Of a stretch of DNA of 64,000 nucleotides, positions 54,026-61,974 are shown one piece after another (the first letter of the stretch is position 1; every line of letters begins with the position of its first letter). Both the position numbers and the translations under genes were made by a program. This DNA is from Amycolatopsis lexingtonensis (GTDB taxonomy: Bacteria; Actinomycetota; Actinomycetes; Mycobacteriales; Pseudonocardiaceae), in contig NZ_JADBEG010000001.1 of assembly GCF_014873755.1 (NCBI RefSeq), positions 7,352,501 through 7,416,500 on the forward strand. The letters are read 5' to 3'. The notes below the pieces were generated by a model, which had not been told where the DNA came from, searched no databases, and saw only the letters and a program-made list of their open reading frames with translations.

Positions 54026-54352
54026 TCAGGCCTTGGCGGCAGCGGGCTTGGCCGCGGCGCGCTTGACCTCGCGGCGCATGACCTTGGTGCGGAGCACGGT
54101 CTCCTGCAGCGACAGCTGGCGGTCCAGCTCCTTCACCGCGTCCGAGGACGAGTTCAGGTCGAGCAGGGCGTAGATGCCCTCCGCGTGCTTCTTGATCTCG
54201 TACGAGAGGCGACGACGGCCCCAGACGTCGACCTTCTCGACGCTTCCGCCCGAAGTGCGGATCACGTTGAGGAACGTGTCGAGGGTCGGGGCGACCGTGC
54301 GCTCGTCGAGCGTGGGGTCCAGGATGACCATTACCTCGTAATGGCGTGACAC
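54026..54352 (-). CDS. rpsF: 30S ribosomal protein S6
   Basis: The ~108-residue protein matches S6 ([59 protein letters not shown]). Two GTG starts are possible: 54358, only 3 bases from AGGAGG (54362-54367), and 54352, nine bases from it. The second has normal spacing and gives the usual N-terminus, so it is chosen. It is the first gene of the operon. Confidence 0.95.
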   Translation of the reverse strand: MSRHYEVMVILDPTLDERTVAPTLDTFLNVIRTSGGSVEKVDVWGRRRLSYEIKKHAEGIYALLDLNSSSDAVKELDRQLSLQETVLRTKVMRREVKRAAAKPAAAKA

Positions 54353-54378
54353 AACCACTCACCTCCTATGGGCTCGCG

Positions 54379-54427
54379 GCCACGGACTGTCCGTGGCAGG
54401 AGGGTTTGTCCAGGTAAGGCTACCTGG
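54379..54427 (-). promoter_or_regulatory. Two hairpins in the rpsF leader
   Basis: CCAGGTA (54410-54416) pairs with TACCTGG (54421-54427). Closer to rpsF, GCCACGGAC (54379-54387) pairs with GTCCGTGGC (54389-54397). They lie in the 102-base gap upstream of rpsF. One may end the preceding gene's transcript. The CCG-containing stem nearest rpsF could be the autoregulatory S6:S18 leader site known from other bacteria; this is inference. Confidence 0.45.
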
Positions 54428-54454
54428 GGGTACCGGCGGGACCGGACGGCGGGG

Positions 54455-55375
54455 TCAGCTCGCGCGCCGCAGGACCCAGGTGCGGACGAGCCCGGCGGTG
54501 ACGCCGGCCAGCACGATCACGGCCAGCAGCATCGGCAGCTGCACGTCGTTGGAAGCGCCGTTCGAGGCGAGCGACTGCGCGTTGCCGGCGTCGCGGATGT
54601 CCGCGCCCTGCCCGCTCTGGTCGCCCGGCCCCGCCTGCGGCGCGGCGGCGTCACCCGGCAGGGTGCCGTTCGCCGGGTACCGCACGCCCGGGGCGACGGC
54701 CGTGCCGGCGGTCGCGGTGGGGATGCCGCTGTAGTCGCGCATCGGCGCGCTGCCACCCGTACCGCCGGTGGTGCCGGGGTTCAGGTTGGAGAGGTTGCCC
54801 GAGGTGCCGCCGGGGACGGTCCCGGTGCCGCCGCCCGGCTGGGTGCCGGTGCCGCCCGCGCCCGGCGTGCTCGGCGGGGCGTAGTTGGTGGCGACGGTGG
54901 TCAGCCCGCAGTTCTTCGCGACGTTCGCCGAGACCGCGTTGAGCACCTCGGTCTTGGTGCTGTCCAGCACGCCGAGACCGTTGGAGCCCTTCAGCGCGGT
55001 GGCGACGGCGCCGCCGATCGCGGAGCCCGCGATCGTGCCGCCGGCGGAGTTCGGCACCTGGCCGACCGCGAGCGCGCCCTTGCTCGCGATGGTGTCGGCG
55101 ATGGTGTTCGGCCACACCGAGAGGGCGGTCCAGAGGTGCGAGTTGACGTAGTCCTGCGCGCCCTTGCGGACGAACTCCTTCACCGACGTGCCCTGCACGG
55201 CGACGGTGTCGCCCATGCTGCCGTTCACCGCGCCCGAGCAGGTGCCCGCGAGCGTCGTGGCGGCCGAAGCCGTGCCCGAGGAGAGGAACGCTCCCCCGGC
55301 CACGAAGGCGGCGACGGCGGTGACGGTCAGTGCGCGGCGGGTCGTCTGCCAGGTGGGGATCTTCCGCACGAGCAC
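54455..55375 (-). CDS. Secreted, C-terminally anchored protein, paralogue 1 of 3
   Basis: The 306-residue protein has a signal peptide (VAAFVAGGAFLSSGTASA), a helical Cys-containing domain (two Cys: AGTCSGAVNG and AKNCGLTT), and a Gly/Thr/Pro-rich region with APMRDYSGIPTATAG. It ends in an anchor: LPMLLAVIVLAGVTAGLVR, then TWVLRRAS. The end suggests fixation in the membrane with a short basic cytoplasmic tail. No catalytic motif is seen. It is followed by rpsF, with terminator-like hairpins between. Confidence 0.8.
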   Translation of the reverse strand: MLVRKIPTWQTTRRALTVTAVAAFVAGGAFLSSGTASAATTLAGTCSGAVNGSMGDTVAVQGTSVKEFVRKGAQDYVNSHLWTALSVWPNTIADTIASKGALAVGQVPNSAGGTIAGSAIGGAVATALKGSNGLGVLDSTKTEVLNAVSANVAKNCGLTTVATNYAPPSTPGAGGTGTQPGGGTGTVPGGTSGNLSNLNPGTTGGTGGSAPMRDYSGIPTATAGTAVAPGVRYPANGTLPGDAAAPQAGPGDQSGQGADIRDAGNAQSLASNGASNDVQLPMLLAVIVLAGVTAGLVRTWVLRRAS

Positions 55376-55462
55376 TGTCCTCCAAAGGGGATTACGGGGG
55401 CGTCGTTCCGGGCAACACCAGGATCAACGAAGGAGATACGCGAAAGATACTCGGCAGTCGGG

Positions 55463-56377
55463 TCAATTCGCAGCGGCCATTCGGCGGAGCACCCAGGTGC
55501 GGACGAGACCCGCGCTGACTCCGGAGAGTGCCAGGACCGCGATCAGCAGCGGCAGATTCGACCCGTTCGTGAAACCGTCCGATGCGGACGGTAGCGCCTC
55601 GGCGCGGCCCGCCGTCTGGACGCCGGAACTGCCGTCGGCCGCGGTGCCGTCCGGGCCGGTGAGGCCGTACTGCGGGGCGTAACCCGGGATCTGGCTGCCG
55701 TACCGGATGGCGGGCGAGGGCGTGAACAACCCGGCCGTCGCGAAGGGGATGCCGCTGTAGTCGCGCATCGGGGCGTAGCCGGTGCCGATGCTGAACGGGA
55801 AGCCGCCGAACGCCGGGCCGGCGCCGCCGCCGGAGAAGCCGGGGAGCAACGGGCTGTTGGCTTCCGGGATGCCGCCGGAGCCCTGCGGGGTGCCACCCTG
55901 CGGCGCGCCTCCGGTGCCGCCGGACGGCGGTTGCTGCGGGTTGCCGCCGGTACCGGGCTGCTGGGGGGCGGGCTGGCCGCCGCCGCCGCTCAACGCCGTC
56001 AGGCCCTGCTGGGTCCCGCTGGTCACACCCTGGACGCCCTGGTTGATCGCGCTCGCCGCGGGCGCGCCGACCACCGGCACCGGGGAGACGACGGTGTTCA
56101 CCACGTTGACCGTGACCTGGCAGAGGGTGCCGAGGATCGCGTTGATGGTGCCGGTCAGGACCTTGGTGCCCTCGGTGACGACGCCCAGGTTGAGCGGAAG
56201 CCCGAGCAGCGGGGTGGTGGCCTGGATCGTGTCGCCGGGCTTGGCGCTCACGGTGCTGCCGCACGCCACGGTCTTCGTCTCGGCCGACGCCGTGCCGGGC
56301 AGGCCGAGCACGGCCGAACCAGCGAGCACGAACGCCGTCGCACCGACCGCCGTTGCCCTCCGTGTCCGCTCCTGCAT
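55463..56377 (-). CDS. Secreted, C-terminally anchored protein, paralogue 2 of 3
   Basis: The 304-residue protein has a signal peptide (FVLAGSAVLGLPGTASA), two Cys (VACGSTVS; GTLCQVTVNV), and a Pro/Gly/Gln-rich middle. It shares APMRDYSGIPFATAG with paralogue 1 and has the anchor LPLLIAVLALSGVSAGLVR followed by TWVLRRMAAAN. Function unknown; the family seems restricted to this group of actinomycetes, but that is an impression. Confidence 0.8.
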   Translation of the reverse strand: MQERTRRATAVGATAFVLAGSAVLGLPGTASAETKTVACGSTVSAKPGDTIQATTPLLGLPLNLGVVTEGTKVLTGTINAILGTLCQVTVNVVNTVVSPVPVVGAPAASAINQGVQGVTSGTQQGLTALSGGGGQPAPQQPGTGGNPQQPPSGGTGGAPQGGTPQGSGGIPEANSPLLPGFSGGGAGPAFGGFPFSIGTGYAPMRDYSGIPFATAGLFTPSPAIRYGSQIPGYAPQYGLTGPDGTAADGSSGVQTAGRAEALPSASDGFTNGSNLPLLIAVLALSGVSAGLVRTWVLRRMAAAN

Positions 56378-56500
56378 GCGCGCCGCCCCTGGTGTCGTGG
56401 CCTCTTTCCCAGGACAACGACGTTAGGGCAGACGAGTAACGCCCGCTCGCTCAGAAATGTCCGGCATTCGAGTGGAAGCGGGCGTCACCCTGAGTCAAGA

Positions 56501-57289
56501 TCAGGCGGGCTTGCGGCGGATCCAGGCCCGGACGAGGGCCGCGGCCACGATCGCGAGCGCCAGTACCGCCAGCAGCATCGGCAGTTTCGCCGGCGGCGTG
56601 AGTCCCGGCAGGGCCTCCGCCGTGCCGGACCGCTGCGCGTCGACCGTCGGGACCTGCTGGCCCGGGATGATCTGGGCGACCACCGGTGCCTGCACCAGGG
56701 TGCCCGGCAGCAGCGCGGCGTTGGTGAAGATGCCCGAGATCGCGTCGCCCGGCAGGCCCGCGTTGCCCGGGCCGGTGGTCACCGGGCCGGTGCTGTCGCC
56801 CGGCGGATTCGGCCCCGGCGGCACCGGCGACGGCGGCGCGGGCTGCGGCGGGTTCGGTGCCGGCGGGAGCGGCAGCGGCGGCAGCTCGTCGGCGACGCCT
56901 TGGGTGATGTTCCCGACCGTGTTGACCGTGCCTTGCGCGACCGGGCAGACGCCCTTCGCCGCGACGTCGCCGACCACCGGGACGTCGCCGATGCCGAGGG
57001 CGCGGACGGTGTCGCCGACCGGCAGCGTGAGCAGCGGCGCGGTGCCGTTCGTGTTCCGCGAGGTCGAGTCGAGCCCGACCGTCAGCTGGTTCGGCGAGTT
57101 CAGCGGGGCGCCGGCGTCGAGCACGAGACCGGTCTTCGCGTCGCGGGCCTGGCCGTTCTGCAGCGTGGCCGCGCAGTCGCCGCCGAGGGTCGGACTGGTG
57201 TCCGCGCTCGCGACGCCCGGCATCGCCAAGGCGGCCGTGGCGGCGAAAGTGAACCCCAGTGCGGTGATCCGTGCGAGCTGCTTCCCCAT
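56501..57289 (-). CDS. Secreted, C-terminally anchored protein, paralogue 3 of 3
   Basis: The 262-residue protein has a signal peptide (FTFAATAALAMPGVASA), two Cys (GGDCAATL; KGVCPVAQG), a Pro-rich stretch (PPLPLPPAPNPPQPAPP), and the anchor LPMLLAVLALAIVAAALVR followed by AWIRRKPA. It lacks the MRDYSGIP motif of the other two. Start at ATG 57289, with GGAGGGCAT just upstream. Confidence 0.8.
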   Translation of the reverse strand: MGKQLARITALGFTFAATAALAMPGVASADTSPTLGGDCAATLQNGQARDAKTGLVLDAGAPLNSPNQLTVGLDSTSRNTNGTAPLLTLPVGDTVRALGIGDVPVVGDVAAKGVCPVAQGTVNTVGNITQGVADELPPLPLPPAPNPPQPAPPSPVPPGPNPPGDSTGPVTTGPGNAGLPGDAISGIFTNAALLPGTLVQAPVVAQIIPGQQVPTVDAQRSGTAEALPGLTPPAKLPMLLAVLALAIVAAALVRAWIRRKPA

Positions 57290-57404
57290 CGATGCCCTCC
57301 GGCAGTCGGACCGATTCTGGATCACGGAACGCGCTCACGGTACTCCACGAGCGTCACCAACCGGTCCCGCAGGGGAAAGGAGAACCCGGAGTAGCGTGCT
57401 CGGC

Positions 57405-58178
57405 ATGCTGATTGGCGCCCATGTCCGTGACGACGACCCGTTGACCGCGGTCGCCGAGCGCAAAGCCGACGTCGTCCAGTTCTTCCTCTCGGACCCGCAG
57501 GGCTGGAAGGCCCCGAAGCCGCACCCCCACGGCGAGGCCATCGCGGCCGACCCCGTCGAGGTGTTCATCCACTCTCCTTACCTCATCAACGTGGCTTCGC
57601 CGAACAACCGGATCCGGATCCCATCCCGCAAGAACGTCACCCAGCACGCGGACGGCGCGGCGGCGATCGGCGCGAAGGGCCTGATCGTGCACGGCGGGCA
57701 CGTCGGCGCGAACGACGACGCCGAGACGGGCCTCGACAACTGGCGCAAGCTCTTCGAGCGCGAGCAGGAAAAGGGCGGCTTCAAGGTCCCGATCCTGATC
57801 GAGAACACCGCGGGCGGCGAGAACGCGATGACCCGCGACCTCGACGTCATCGCCCGGCTGTGGGACAAGGTCGGCGAGTTCGGTGCCGGGTTCTGCCTGG
57901 ACACCTGCCACGCGTTCGCCGCGGGCTGGGACCTCGAAACCGCCGTCGAGAAGGTCAAGGCCATCACCGGCCGGATCGACCTGGTGCACCTCAACAACTC
58001 GCGCGACGAGTTCGGCTCGACCCGCGACCGGCACGCCAACGTCGTCGAGGGCGAGGGCACGATCGACCCCGAGGTGCTGGTCGAGGTCGCCCGCGCGGCG
58101 GGCGCGCCGGTCGTCGTCGAGACCCCGCCCGACGGCCAGGCCGCCGACATCGCCTACCTGCGGGAAAAGCTCGGCTAG
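57405..58178 (+). CDS. nfo: Deoxyribonuclease IV (endonuclease IV)
   Basis: The 257-residue protein has the AP-endonuclease-2 TIM barrel with metal ligands in HSPYLINVASPN, HGGHVGAND, ILIENTAGGENA, CLDTCHAFAAGWD, HLNNSRDEFGSTRDRHANVV and VETPPDG. It cuts DNA at abasic sites during base-excision repair. Start at ATG 57405, preceded by GGAGTAGC. Its stop overlaps the stop of the next, convergent gene. Confidence 0.93.
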   Translation: MLIGAHVRDDDPLTAVAERKADVVQFFLSDPQGWKAPKPHPHGEAIAADPVEVFIHSPYLINVASPNNRIRIPSRKNVTQHADGAAAIGAKGLIVHGGHVGANDDAETGLDNWRKLFEREQEKGGFKVPILIENTAGGENAMTRDLDVIARLWDKVGEFGAGFCLDTCHAFAAGWDLETAVEKVKAITGRIDLVHLNNSRDEFGSTRDRHANVVEGEGTIDPEVLVEVARAAGAPVVVETPPDGQAADIAYLREKLG

Positions 58179-59725
58179 ACGGCCACGGCCTTCCGGCGGC
58201 GCCGCGTGGCGTTCGGGATGATCACGTCCCGGGCGCCGTCGAGGAAGCCGCCGGCCGGGTCGTCGTCGCCGTCCATCCGGACCAGGTCGGCCGACGGGCG
58301 GTAGATCTCCCGGACGACCAGCACGCACAGCGCGGCCACGGCCAGGTCGCGCACCACGACCGTGCCGAGGAACCAGCCTTCGGGCAGGCCCTTGTGGTCG
58401 ACGCCGAGGTAGTAGAACATCCGCGGCACCCAGACCAGCGCGTCGAGGAGCATCCAGCCGAGCAGCAGCCGCCAGCGCGGGATCGCCAGCACCGCCAGCG
58501 GCACCAGCCACAGCGAGTACTGCGGGCTCCACACCTTGTTCGTCAGCAGGAACGCGGCCACGACCAGGAACGCGAGCTGCCCGACGCGCGGCCGCCGTGG
58601 CGCCGCGAGCGCGAGGTACGCGATGCCCGCGCAGCACGCCAGGAACAGCACGGCCACCGTGAGGTTCAGGTACGCCGGCGTCTGGTTCTTCTGCAGCACG
58701 CCGTCGAAGCCGGCCCAGCCCGTGGTGTACGAGAGGACGTTGTACAGCGAGTCCGGGTCCATCGGCCGCAGGGTGCTCATCCGGAAGAACTCCCACCAGC
58801 CGCGGGTGGCGGTGAGGATGAACGGCGCGTTCACCGCCAGCCACGTCACGACGGTGACGCCCGCGGTCTTCCAGAACGGCGTCAGCTTCCCGGCGCGCAG
58901 GCACAGGAAGAACAGCACGCCGAGCAGGAACAGCGGGTAGAGCTTCGCCGTCGCGCCGAGGCCGAGCAGGAGCCCCGCGAGCAGCGGCCGCTTGCGCGCC
59001 CAGGCCAGCAGGCCCGTCGCGGTGAACGCGGTCGCGATCGCGTCGAAGTTGGTGAACGCGTGCACCAGCACCAGTGGCGAGATCGCCACCAGCACCATGT
59101 CCCACGGCCGGCGTTTCATGGTCCGCCCGGTGGCCCAGACGGTGACGAGCCAGGCGAGCGCCAGGAAGAACGCCGTGATGTCGAAGTAGATGGCCACCGG
59201 CAGCCCGCCGGGCAGCCAGCCGGCCTCGGCGACGTGGTACCAGCCCGCCGCGAGCTTGGCGTTCGCCCACTGGAAGAGGCCGGTGAGCACCGGGTACTCC
59301 ATGTACCGGGTGCCGTTCTCCGCCGTCTGCGAGTTCTCCTTCCACGACGTGTAGTACGGGAAGGTGCCCGGCCGGTCGAGCCGCTCGGAGCTGTAGAGCG
59401 GCACGATGTCGGAGTAGCACATCGCAACGAACGGGCGGCCCGCGCGCCAGTCGAGCTGGGTGGCGCCGCTCGAGTCCTGGTACTGCTGGATGCAGGAGCC
59501 CTTGCCGAACCAGCAGAGCATCAGCGCGAGCGTGGCGAGCAGCAGCCCGACGCGCTGGGGCGACCAGAACCAGTGCCTGCCGATCGCCGCGTGCTCACCG
59601 AGCGGGCCGCCGACGGGTCTGGTGACCGCCGCCGCGAGTGGCTCGTTCCAGCTCGGGACGACCCGGTCCGCCCGGGTCAGCGTCACGGGGCCGGGGTCCG
59701 GCTCGCGCGTGGTCTCCTCTGGCAC
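58175..59725 (-). CDS. GT87-family membrane glycosyltransferase
   Basis: The 516-residue protein has about 11 membrane segments and resembles GT87/DUF2029 polyprenol-phosphate mannosyltransferases. Typical elements are IVPLYSSERLDRPGTFPYY (early acidic loop), YMEYPVLTGLFQWANAKLA, FDAIATAFTATGLLAWARKR, and NKVWSPQYSLWLVPL. It corresponds in position to Rv0051 next to ponA. It likely builds a lipoglycan or cell-wall glycan outside the membrane. Confidence 0.85.
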   Translation of the reverse strand: MPEETTREPDPGPVTLTRADRVVPSWNEPLAAAVTRPVGGPLGEHAAIGRHWFWSPQRVGLLLATLALMLCWFGKGSCIQQYQDSSGATQLDWRAGRPFVAMCYSDIVPLYSSERLDRPGTFPYYTSWKENSQTAENGTRYMEYPVLTGLFQWANAKLAAGWYHVAEAGWLPGGLPVAIYFDITAFFLALAWLVTVWATGRTMKRRPWDMVLVAISPLVLVHAFTNFDAIATAFTATGLLAWARKRPLLAGLLLGLGATAKLYPLFLLGVLFFLCLRAGKLTPFWKTAGVTVVTWLAVNAPFILTATRGWWEFFRMSTLRPMDPDSLYNVLSYTTGWAGFDGVLQKNQTPAYLNLTVAVLFLACCAGIAYLALAAPRRPRVGQLAFLVVAAFLLTNKVWSPQYSLWLVPLAVLAIPRWRLLLGWMLLDALVWVPRMFYYLGVDHKGLPEGWFLGTVVVRDLAVAALCVLVVREIYRPSADLVRMDGDDDPAGGFLDGARDVIIPNATRRRRKAVAV

Positions 59726-59773
59726 GAGGCGGATCGTATCGGTGATCGCGGAGCACGGCGGTGAAGCCGGTGA

Positions 59774-60832
59774 TCATGCCGGATTCGCGTAGTACGAGGC
59801 CAGGACCTCGGCGGCGGCGCCGCGGGTGACGAGCTCCTCGCCGGAGGTGTCTTCGACGACCTCGATCCGCTGCCAGTGCGGCAGCGGCAGCAGCTCCTCG
59901 AGCCGGTCCGAAACGGCGTCGCGGTGCACGCCCGGTTCGTCCCGCACGGCCCGCCCGGCCAGCACGATCCGCTCCAGGTCGAGCACCTGGACGAGGTCGG
60001 CGAGCCCGATACCGAGGAAGCCGGCCGCGGCCCGCGTGTCGGGTGCGCGTTTGGCCATGATCTCGACGCAGCCGTGCCGCCCGCAGGCGCAGACCGGCCC
60101 GTCGTAGGCGATCGTGGTGTGCCCGAACTCACCCGCGTTGGTCCGCGGGCCGCGGTAGAGCCGCCCGTCGATCAGCAGGCCGACGCCGATGCCGGTGCCG
60201 GCGAGCACCACCGCGGTCGCCGTCGGCTCGCCGTGCGGCCACAGCCGGGCGAACGCGGCGGCGTTGGTGTTCTTGTCGAGCGTCACCGGCAGCCCGGTGC
60301 GCTTCTCCAGCAGGTCGCGCAGGGGGACGTCGTGCCAGCCGGGCATGTTCGTCGCGTCGCGGACCACTCCGGCGAGGTGGTCCAGCGGGCCGACCGCGCC
60401 CAGGCCGAGGCCGAGCACGTCGAAGCCGTCGGCGAGCTCGAGCGCGGCGTTCCCGACGGCCTCGACGGCCTGCTCGGGCGTGAACCCGGGCGGCAGCGGG
60501 CCGCCCGCGGTCTCTTCGACCTCGCCGATGAGGTTGGTGCGCAGCACGCGGAACTCGTCGCGGTCGAGGCGGGCGCCGAGCGCGTGCCGGGCGCCGGGCC
60601 GGATGGTCAGCAGGGTCCGCGGCTTGCCGACGCCGGTCGACGGCTGGCGCTGTTCGTCCAGCAGGCCGGCGTCGAGGAGTTCGGGCACGATCTTGGAGAC
60701 GGCCTGCTGGGTCAGCCCGGTGCGTTCGGCGAGTTCGACGCGGCTGAGGCCACCGGCGCGCAGGATGTGCGTGAGCAGCAGGGCGCGGTTGTGCTCCCGC
60801 ACGCCGCGCAGGTTGACCCCGGTGTCCGCCAT
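59774..60832 (-). CDS. ROK-family transcriptional regulator
   Basis: The 352-residue protein has an N-terminal winged helix (REHNRALLLTHILRAGGLSR; LAERTGLTQQAVSKIVPELL) and a ROK domain with a GxGxG-type loop (VVLAGTGIGVGLLIDGRLY) and zinc motif CACGRHGCVE. It probably senses a sugar. ATG at 60832 is chosen; a TTG at 60859 is possible. It is divergent from a Gfo/Idh/MocA oxidoreductase, with a palindrome between. Confidence 0.9.
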   Translation of the reverse strand: MADTGVNLRGVREHNRALLLTHILRAGGLSRVELAERTGLTQQAVSKIVPELLDAGLLDEQRQPSTGVGKPRTLLTIRPGARHALGARLDRDEFRVLRTNLIGEVEETAGGPLPPGFTPEQAVEAVGNAALELADGFDVLGLGLGAVGPLDHLAGVVRDATNMPGWHDVPLRDLLEKRTGLPVTLDKNTNAAAFARLWPHGEPTATAVVLAGTGIGVGLLIDGRLYRGPRTNAGEFGHTTIAYDGPVCACGRHGCVEIMAKRAPDTRAAAGFLGIGLADLVQVLDLERIVLAGRAVRDEPGVHRDAVSDRLEELLPLPHWQRIEVVEDTSGEELVTRGAAAEVLASYYANPA

Positions 60833-60859
60833 GGACAGGATCTTCGCACGTCTGGCCAA

Positions 60860-60880
60860 TTACGCAACAGTGTTGTTTAA
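60860..60880. promoter_or_regulatory. Probable ROK operator between divergent genes
   Basis: TTA (60860-60862), CAACA (60865-60869), TGTTG (60871-60875) and TAA (60878-60880) form a 21-base palindrome centred on G60870. It fills the short gap between the ROK gene and the oxidoreductase gene and resembles NagC/ROK sites. Control of both genes is likely. Confidence 0.65.
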
Positions 60881-60888
60881 TGGCGGGC

Positions 60889-61932
60889 ATGAGTGACTTG
60901 CGCGTGGGTGTTCTCGGGTACGGCATCGGCGGCCGCGTCTTCCACGCCCCGCTGGTGGCGGCGACGCCCGGGCTCACCCCCGCGGTGATCACGACCTCGT
61001 CCAACGCCGCCCAGGCGCGCACCGACCACCCGGGTGCGGAGGTTGTGCCGGACGCCGACGCGTTCTTCGAGCACGCCGGCGACCTCGACCTCGTCGTGGT
61101 CAGCACGCCGAACCGTACGCACGTGCCGCTCGCGCTGCGGGCGATCGAGGCAGGCCTGCCGGTGGTCGTCGACAAGCCGTTCGCGCCGACCGCGGCCGAG
61201 GCCGAGCGGGTCGTGGCCGCGGCGAAGGCGGCGGGCGTCGGCCTGACCGTGTTCCAGAACCGGCGGCTCGACTCCGACTTCCTCACCGTCCGGAAGGTGC
61301 TCGAGTCCGGGAAGCTCGGCGAGGTCTTCCGCTTCGAGTCCCGCTACGACCGCTGGGTGCCCAAGCCGAAGGACAACTGGCGCGAGTTCGGCGACCCGGC
61401 CGAGGCCGGCGGCCTGCTCTACGACCTCGGCGCGCACATCGTCGACCAGGCGCTGCAGCTGTTCGGCCCGGTCACCCGCGTCTACGCGGAGACCGACCGC
61501 CGCCGGGCCGGCGTCCAGGTCGACGACGACGTCTTCGTCGCGCTGCACCACGCGAACGGCGTCCGCTCGCACCTGTGGGCGTCCGCGCTCGCCGGCACGC
61601 AGAACCCGCGGTTCCGGGTGCTCGGCGACCAGGCGACCTTCACCAAGTACGGCCTCGACGTGCAGGAACCGCAGATCAAGGCGGGCATGCGCCCGGGCGA
61701 CGACGCGTGGGGCGTCGAGCCGGCGTCGGACGCGGGCCAGATCGGCGTCGGCAACGACGTCAAGACCGTCCCGACCGAAACCGGCCGCTACGAGCAGTTC
61801 TACGCCCAGGTGCGGGACGCGCTGCGCGGCGAAGGCGACTTCCCGGTCGACCCCGAGTCGTCGGTCGCGGCCCTGCGCGTGATCGAAGCCGCGCACCGCT
61901 CCGGCGTCGAAGGCACTGTGGTCGCCCTCTGA
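60889..61932 (+). CDS. Gfo/Idh/MocA-family oxidoreductase
   Basis: The 347-residue protein has an N-terminal Rossmann fold (RVGVLGYGIGGRVFHAPLVA; STPNRTHVPLALRAIEAGLP; VVDKPFAPTAAEAERVV) and a C-terminal alpha/beta domain (GGLLYDLGAHIVDQALQLFG). It likely oxidises or reduces a sugar or inositol derivative with NAD(P). ATG at 60889 is chosen; ATG at 60880 lies inside the palindrome and is possible. Control by the adjacent ROK protein is likely. Confidence 0.9.
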   Translation: MSDLRVGVLGYGIGGRVFHAPLVAATPGLTPAVITTSSNAAQARTDHPGAEVVPDADAFFEHAGDLDLVVVSTPNRTHVPLALRAIEAGLPVVVDKPFAPTAAEAERVVAAAKAAGVGLTVFQNRRLDSDFLTVRKVLESGKLGEVFRFESRYDRWVPKPKDNWREFGDPAEAGGLLYDLGAHIVDQALQLFGPVTRVYAETDRRRAGVQVDDDVFVALHHANGVRSHLWASALAGTQNPRFRVLGDQATFTKYGLDVQEPQIKAGMRPGDDAWGVEPASDAGQIGVGNDVKTVPTETGRYEQFYAQVRDALRGEGDFPVDPESSVAALRVIEAAHRSGVEGTVVAL

Positions 61933-61934
61933 CC

Positions 61935-61974
61935 GGCCGTGACCTCGGTGACCCCCAGCTCCGAGGTCACGGCC
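61935..61974. terminator. Bidirectional terminator at convergent gene ends
   Basis: GGCCGTGACCTCGG (61935-61948) pairs perfectly with CCGAGGTCACGGCC (61961-61974) around a 12-base loop. The stem starts just after the oxidoreductase stop and overlaps the last codons of the penicillin-binding protein gene. TCCTTC follows on the plus strand. Confidence 0.85.
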
